Below, in pieces: positions 59,289 to 64,000 of a stretch of DNA of 64,000 nucleotides. The notes under the pieces are model-generated. The model did no database searches and had not been told where the DNA came from. It saw nothing but the letters and a program-made list of their open reading frames with translations. Each line of letters starts with the position of its first letter. Position 1 is the first letter of the stretch. A program made the translations under genes and the position numbers. This DNA comes from Prochlorococcus sp. AG-388-E21 (GTDB taxonomy: Bacteria; Cyanobacteriota; Cyanobacteriia; PCC-6307; Cyanobiaceae), in contig QCGO01000006.1 in assembly GCA_003279855.1 (NCBI GenBank), positions 1 through 64,000 of the forward strand. Reading direction: 5' to 3'.

Positions 59289-60303
59289 AGATCTTAATAA
59301 ACTTTTAAATTATTCTTTATTAAAGATTTCTTTAATACCTTTAATGTTGTGGATTATATCTACATTAGTTTTTATTTTGTTGAGAGTTGCGCCAGGAGAC
59401 CCAGTTGACGCAATTTTAGGATCTGGAGCTAATGAAGCTTCAAGAGAAATCCTTAGATATAAATTAGGGTTAAATGAATCTCTTCTTAGTCAATATCTTT
59501 CTTACATTAATAATATTTTGCATTTAAATTTTGGAGAATCTTTAAGTACTCAAGAACCGGTTCTTGATATTATTCTTAAATCATTACCAGCGAGTGTAGA
59601 ACTAGGTATCTTTTCAATATTCTTTGCAATCGTTATAGGCTTTCCGCTTGGTTTTTTTGGTTTAAAAAATAAAGGAAAAAAAGGAGACTATATAGCTAGA
59701 GTAATAGGAATTTCTTCATATGCAATTCCACCTTTCTGGGGGGCAATTTTAGCTCAATTAATATTTTCGGTATATTTAAGAATTTTTCCAATTGGTGGGA
59801 GGTTCCCAATCACTTATAGCCAACCTAAAATTACTGGCTTTCTAGTTTTAGATAGTCTTCTAAATAATAATCTTATCTATTTGAGAGAAAGTTTATATCA
59901 TCTTGCGCTTCCTTCAATAACTCTTGGATTTCTTTTGAGCGGAATTTTTAGTAGATCTTTAAGAATAAATTTAGACAAGACACTAAAAAGTGATTATGTA
60001 AATGCAGCTTTATGCAGAGGAATTTCAAGAAGGAAAATTATCTTAAATCACTCTTTACCTAATGCACTTTTGCCTATTGTTACGATTTCAGGCTTAACAA
60101 TAGCTTCTTTAGCAGGAGGAGCGCTTCTTTTTGAAGTTACTTTTTCATGGCCAGGTATAGCTTTAAGGTTACATGAAGCTATTTCCCAACGGGATTATAC
60201 TGTTGTTCAAGGAATTGTAATTATCACCTCTCTACTAATAGTCTCATTAAATCTTTTTGTGGATATTTTAATTGCTATGTTAGATCCTCGAATTGAATAC
60301 TAA
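59281..60303 (+). CDS. ABC transporter permease, DppB family
   Basis: A 340-aa binding-protein-dependent permease. LRVAPGDPVDAILG and LNFGESLSTQEPVLDIIL are the DppB N-terminal marks, and the EAA loop is in YVNAALCRGISRRKIILNHSLPNALLPI. About six membrane helices. A GTG at 59263 is an in-frame alternative, but the ATG at 59281 overlaps the upstream stop (ATGAGTAG) and looks like the coupled start. No DppC permease or ATPase gene follows. It overlaps the convergent hydrolase gene by 4 bases. Confidence 0.9.
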   Translation: MSRDLNKLLNYSLLKISLIPLMLWIISTLVFILLRVAPGDPVDAILGSGANEASREILRYKLGLNESLLSQYLSYINNILHLNFGESLSTQEPVLDIILKSLPASVELGIFSIFFAIVIGFPLGFFGLKNKGKKGDYIARVIGISSYAIPPFWGAILAQLIFSVYLRIFPIGGRFPITYSQPKITGFLVLDSLLNNNLIYLRESLYHLALPSITLGFLLSGIFSRSLRINLDKTLKSDYVNAALCRGISRRKIILNHSLPNALLPIVTISGLTIASLAGGALLFEVTFSWPGIALRLHEAISQRDYTVVQGIVIITSLLIVSLNLFVDILIAMLDPRIEY

Positions 60304-61862
60304 TTTTTGATTATTGCTTTTAAAGTCTTTCTATCTAAAAGATGAAAATCAATATTGCTTTCATTTTGATTTTTTATAACTTTAATGCTTTCATTATTTT
60401 TTATATTTTCTAAAAACTCTACGATAACGTTTAAAGATAAATTTTGAAAATAGTAAGGATTTGATCCAATAAAAGATTTATTGATTTTAAAAATATCATT
60501 ATTTCCGATATTTTCTGAATACTTATCATTGATTCTTATTGGTGAAAAATGACTTGATCCCTCAATAATCAAGAATCTATTTAAGGGATTATTAGTCGTA
60601 GATAAAAAGACTTTGAATTGCTCACTTATTAAGGGAGTTATAAGATCATAAGTCCCTCCAATTAAAAGTACTGGAATCTCAATCCCAGAATTTTTTTCAT
60701 TTGGCCAGATTAAGCTTCCAAATGAATTAAATCCTATGATTCCATTTGCTTTCTTTGAATTGATTATTTCGGGTAATGGAATTTCGTTTAATTGACATTG
60801 GAGTAATTTTGATAAATTTGTTATTGCAAAATCTTTTAAAGCTAAATCACATCTTTTTTCAAATTCATCTTTAGGTAAATCACCTTCATACAAAAAAGCT
60901 ATTAAAGCTCCTAATGAATGTCCCATTAAAATATATGAATCATTGGCTAATCCTAATTTCCCATTATTATGCGCTTTTATTACTGCATCTAAATCTTTGA
61001 TACGGTATAAGAAAAAGTCAGCACTAGTTGGAATTGAATTAGTACCTTCGATAACTTCCAAAAAAGCCTCTGAATTACTTCCTTCATGGTCTATAAATAA
61101 TACGGGCCAACCTCTCTTACTTAATTCAATGCCAATCCATCTGAAATTATCAATATTTCCTCCAAGTCCTGGCATAAATATAATTAGATCTTTATTTGAT
61201 ATGGTTTTCTTATTTTTCCATAATTCAATTTTTAAAGGCTCACCTCTATGAGGCGAATAAATTTTCTTATTAATTTTTATAAGATCTGAATCCCCTTTAT
61301 ATATTTTTTTCTTGGAAAGAGAGTTATTGGTTTTTTTTAACGATTTTAATTTTAGGTTTAGACTTTGTTGTTTTGCTAATTCGTTTTTCCATGAAGAAAT
61401 TATTAAAATTAAATTATCAATATCTAATGAAATTTCTTCTGAAGGTAAAGCCTTTAGGATGTCCAAAGTCGAAACTTCATTTTTGACTTCCAACAAACTT
61501 TCTATTGTATTAAAAACCTTAATACCATCTTTGTCATTGGGAACCAAAATAGTATTACTTAATTCTGAAAGAATCTTGTTACCTACCCAACTTCTTAATA
61601 CTTGCCTGTTTAAACTTTCTTCTTTAAAAACTGGGAATTTTAAAAATCTTGATATCTCAAATACTTTTAAAAAACCATTTTGCTTAAACCAGTCTATTAC
61701 TTCTGTAGAATCATCCTTATAATTCTCTAAGTTTAATAATTGATCTATAGTTAAAGGGATCGTCATCTCTTCGAACTTGATATTTATCTTTTCAGCCGCT
61801 ATTACATCTTTTGCTGAACAAAAACTAAAGAAACTTAAAAAAAGTATAAAAATGAATTTCAA
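60300..61862 (-). CDS. Exported alpha/beta hydrolase with a DUF1400-like N-terminal domain
   Basis: A 520-aa protein. A signal peptide (FIFILFLSFFSFCSA) precedes AAEKINIKFEEMTIPLTIDQL, typical of DUF1400 proteins common in cyanobacteria. The hydrolase half begins with IIFMPGLGGNIDNFRWI-type sequence. The nucleophile is in LMGHSLGAL, the acid in GGTYDLITP and the His in GSSHFSPI. The start is TTG at 61862, only 2 bases from the divergent MFS start. A GGAAT lies about 10 bases upstream of it inside the MFS gene. The substrate is unknown. Confidence 0.85.
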   Translation of the reverse strand: MKFIFILFLSFFSFCSAKDVIAAEKINIKFEEMTIPLTIDQLLNLENYKDDSTEVIDWFKQNGFLKVFEISRFLKFPVFKEESLNRQVLRSWVGNKILSELSNTILVPNDKDGIKVFNTIESLLEVKNEVSTLDILKALPSEEISLDIDNLILIISSWKNELAKQQSLNLKLKSLKKTNNSLSKKKIYKGDSDLIKINKKIYSPHRGEPLKIELWKNKKTISNKDLIIFMPGLGGNIDNFRWIGIELSKRGWPVLFIDHEGSNSEAFLEVIEGTNSIPTSADFFLYRIKDLDAVIKAHNNGKLGLANDSYILMGHSLGALIAFLYEGDLPKDEFEKRCDLALKDFAITNLSKLLQCQLNEIPLPEIINSKKANGIIGFNSFGSLIWPNEKNSGIEIPVLLIGGTYDLITPLISEQFKVFLSTTNNPLNRFLIIEGSSHFSPIRINDKYSENIGNNDIFKINKSFIGSNPYYFQNLSLNVIVEFLENIKNNESIKVIKNQNESNIDFHLLDRKTLKAIIKN

Positions 61863-61864
61863 TT

Positions 61865-63094
61865 GTGTTTATTCCGAATAAATTTCTTACAAGTAAACTT
61901 TGGTGGAGTCAATTTCCCTTTCATTTAAGGTTAATTACTAAAATAAGATTTTTTGCTTCATTTGGAGCAGGAGGTGTGATTTATTTAACATCCCTTATTT
62001 TTAATAATATTGGATTGTCAGCAACAGAAATTGGTCTAGGTTTTACGATATCAGCAATCATAGGTACTTTAACAAGAATCGTTACAGGGAATTATCTAAA
62101 TAAAACAGGCAAAATTCAAAATCCTTTAGTTATCTCTTCATTCATAAGTATCGCTGCAGGATTTTGTTTAATTATTTCAAAAGATATTTACTTTTACATC
62201 CTTGGTCAAGCTTTTATTGGAGCCGCCGCGGGGATATATTGGCCTACTGCAGAATTTGTAGTCCCATATTTTTGTCAACCTATTGATACAAGAAAAGCTT
62301 ATGCCCTCGTTAGAACTTCTGAGGCTTTGGGGATATTTTTAGGAGTATTTATTGGTGGATTTATGAATAATTATATTTATCTCAAATCGATTTTTTTTAA
62401 TGATATATTTTGCATGCTTTCAATTATTTTTTTGATCTTAAGAAATAAAAAGTCTATAAAAAAAACTTTAGAGAACTCTCAAAAAAAGGCTTTAGATGAA
62501 GTTAAAATTTATCAAAAGAGATGGAATAAAAATACAACCATAATAGTTTTATCTGTGATATTAATAACTACATCTCTTGCTTTAATTCAGGTGACATTAC
62601 CACTTGATCTTGTTAAGGGTGGAGTCATTAGAGATGTCTTAAATGAACAAGTTATTAGTTTTATAATTTCTTTTCAGTTAATTTTATTATTAATTTTACA
62701 ATGGCCAATTGGTTCATGGATATCAAAAAAAGGAAAATTATTTGGATTGAAATTTAGCTTAATCAACTTTTCTTTCGCCTCACTGTTGTTATTTATTTCT
62801 AGTTATTTAAATATTGCAGCTTTTTATTTCGTGTTTTTTGCAATCATATTAATAAGTTTAGGCACATCTTCATTCCTACCAACATCTACAGATGTTGTTT
62901 TCAGTATTGCCCCTACAAATAAAAAAGGTTATGCACTAGCACTGTTATCACAATGTTTTGCAATGGGATATTTTTTTGGGCCATTTATTTCTGGGAGGGT
63001 ACTAGATCTTTTTGGGTATGCATCGATTATGTGGGTAGCTATTTCATCTTTTTGTTTTTTAATGTTTGCGATGATATTAAAGAAATCATTTTAA
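61865..63094 (+). CDS. Major facilitator superfamily transporter
   Basis: A 409-aa secondary transporter with about 12 hydrophobic helices. FASFGAGGVIYLTSLIFNNIGLSATEIGLGFT is the first helix pair, with the loop-2-like GNYLNKTGKIQN after it. A second half starts near residue 220 after a basic cytoplasmic loop. The start codon is GTG, 2 bases from the divergent hydrolase start. No internal alternative start precedes the first helix. The substrate, possibly a sugar or drug-like compound, is not assignable. Confidence 0.85.
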   Translation: MFIPNKFLTSKLWWSQFPFHLRLITKIRFFASFGAGGVIYLTSLIFNNIGLSATEIGLGFTISAIIGTLTRIVTGNYLNKTGKIQNPLVISSFISIAAGFCLIISKDIYFYILGQAFIGAAAGIYWPTAEFVVPYFCQPIDTRKAYALVRTSEALGIFLGVFIGGFMNNYIYLKSIFFNDIFCMLSIIFLILRNKKSIKKTLENSQKKALDEVKIYQKRWNKNTTIIVLSVILITTSLALIQVTLPLDLVKGGVIRDVLNEQVISFIISFQLILLLILQWPIGSWISKKGKLFGLKFSLINFSFASLLLFISSYLNIAAFYFVFFAIILISLGTSSFLPTSTDVVFSIAPTNKKGYALALLSQCFAMGYFFGPFISGRVLDLFGYASIMWVAISSFCFLMFAMILKKSF

Positions 63095-63114
63095 AAGTTT
63101 TATATAAATAATAT

Positions 63115-63483
63115 TTATTTTTTTTCTATTTCAATTATTCTTCTTTCTCTAAGAAATAAGAAAAAAGGAGCAGAGAAAGCAAATGCTATTAAAAAGGTTC
63201 CAATATAAACAACCCACATATTTTTTATATTCAATTTTTTAGATTCATTTACTATCCAAATAAAAACAGCAGTAGCACCCACCAATAAATCTCTTGAAAT
63301 GGATTGAGCTGCTGGATTAGCATTTGCTAATGAAATAAAATTTTTAATGTCAAAACTATTTCCATATTCAATAGCAAAATCAAAATTTGCCATCATTGGA
63401 AGGATTGCTCCAAGGAATGATAGAAAAAGGTAAAGATACGATAGTTTTTGTTTATTATCTTTTAGTATGTTTAGTGAATTCAT
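63115..63483 (-). CDS. DUF2834 family membrane protein
   Basis: A 122-aa protein with three hydrophobic helices. The C terminus SAPFFLFLRERRI is the typical DUF2834 ending, and DLLVGATAVFIWIVNESKKL and LGAILPMMANF are other family-like blocks. Function is unknown. The ATG at 63483 is preferred over an in-frame TTG at 63489. It is divergent from the PfkB gene with 41 bases between starts. Confidence 0.82.
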   Translation of the reverse strand: MNSLNILKDNKQKLSYLYLFLSFLGAILPMMANFDFAIEYGNSFDIKNFISLANANPAAQSISRDLLVGATAVFIWIVNESKKLNIKNMWVVYIGTFLIAFAFSAPFFLFLRERRIIEIEKK

Positions 63484-63524
63484 ATGCAAATGATATATAC
63501 CCTAATAATAGTATTAATAAACTT

Positions 63525-64000
63525 ATGATTGAAGAAGAAAATTATAATTTTCAGGATTATAAATTTATAAAAGGCAACCTAAAGTTTGCTGTTATTGGAC
63601 ATATTGAGTGGATAAATTTTATTGAAGTAGATCAATTACCTAAACCAGGTTTAATCTCTCATTCTAAAAAATTTTTAGAATATCCTGCTGGAGGAGGATC
63701 AGTCATAGCCAAAAGACTACGGGAATTAACTAATAGCGAAGTCCATTTCTTTACAGCTTTAGGTAATGATTTTTATGGCAAGCAATGTTTAAATATTCTT
63801 GAAAATATGGGTATTAAATTACATGTAGCATGGCGAGATAAACCAACAAGAAAAGGTTTCAGTGTAATTGATTCTGATGGCGAAAGATCTATCACTATTA
63901 TTGGAGATAGATTGTCCCCTAATCATAATGATGATTTAGATTGGGCTACCCTTAATGATATGGATGGAGTATTTATTACAGCAGGCGATAAAGAATTATT
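63525..64000 (+). CDS. PfkB-family carbohydrate kinase (3' truncated by window edge)
   Basis: The first 158 residues of a ribokinase/PfkB-type sugar kinase. After FAVIGHIEWINF, the substrate-binding GGG is in PAGGGSVIAKRLREL and ALGNDFYGKQCLNIL follows, as in ribokinase. RKGFSVIDSDGERSITIIGDR is a beta-sheet lid block. The ATP site and catalytic Asp would be outside the window, so substrate is unassigned. ATG at 63525 is the first start in the frame. Confidence 0.85.
   Translation, partial: MIEEENYNFQDYKFIKGNLKFAVIGHIEWINFIEVDQLPKPGLISHSKKFLEYPAGGGSVIAKRLRELTNSEVHFFTALGNDFYGKQCLNILENMGIKLHVAWRDKPTRKGFSVIDSDGERSITIIGDRLSPNHNDDLDWATLNDMDGVFITAGDKEL

Overview
This window looks like chromosomal DNA of a high-light-adapted Prochlorococcus, a marine picocyanobacterium. 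The DNA is very AT-rich. Genes are packed with gaps of 0-250 bases, and many start with TTG or GTG. The content is cyanobacterial core: PsbP, PetG, PetH, ChlI, CytM, SasA, OpcA, CrtL, and the ncRNA Yfr1 in its characteristic place between guaB and trxA. FNR (PetH) has no phycobilisome-linker domain, which fits a Pcb-antenna organism. I saw no IS element, prophage, CRISPR array or genomic-island signature, and no gene-free stretch exceeds 300 bases. Strain assignment is inference from gene content and composition, not a database match.

Layout. 1-8.1 kb (+): 3' part of recB, recD, a DEAD-box RNA helicase with a structured leader, a small exported Cys protein and an exporter ABC half-transporter. 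8.1-10.3 kb: psbP (-), recR and lipA (+). 10.3-15.9 kb (-): a tight six-gene run lysA-cdaA-uppS-bioB-trhO-hypothetical with coupled starts. 15.9-21.1 kb (+): rimI, clpC, a GldA-like dehydrogenase and an alpha/beta hydrolase. 21.3-23.5 kb (-): cdsA and a basic amino acid decarboxylase. 23.6-25.9 kb (+): an ABC1/UbiB kinase and a RodZ-like HTH membrane protein. 25.9-31.6 kb: malQ (-), prs (+), two hypotheticals (-), sasA and tRNA-Glu (+), an SRPBCC protein (-). 31.8-37.3 kb (+): petH, zwf, opcA, cobB. 37.3-39.6 kb (-): a PAP2-like protein, crtE, folD. 39.7-50.3 kb: a 7TM-HD phosphohydrolase (+), a small membrane protein and leuA (-), a GH57 branching enzyme (+), crtL and gyrA (-), a guaB-like gene (+). 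50.3-61 kb: Yfr1, trxA, hisH, rsmD, petG (-), cytM, an rRNA/tRNA methyltransferase, chlI, ruvC, formyl-THF cyclo-ligase, sufE, hom, a small protein and an orphan DppA/DppB pair. 60.3-64 kb: an exported hydrolase (-), an MFS transporter (+), a DUF2834 protein (-) and the 5' part of a PfkB kinase.

Functional themes. Several genes concern light/dark carbon and redox flow: sasA (clock output), zwf and opcA (oxidative pentose phosphate pathway), petH, malQ and the GH57 enzyme (glycogen), and trxA. Both ends of cyclic-di-AMP metabolism are here: a CdaA-type synthase and a PgpH-like 7TM-HD hydrolase that lacks the usual extracellular domain. This pair is the best candidate for an under-explored signalling system in the window. 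The other main points of interest are a FNR with a membrane-anchor-like N terminus, a hairpin that buries the Shine-Dalgarno of the RNA helicase gene, and several tightly overlapping gene junctions.
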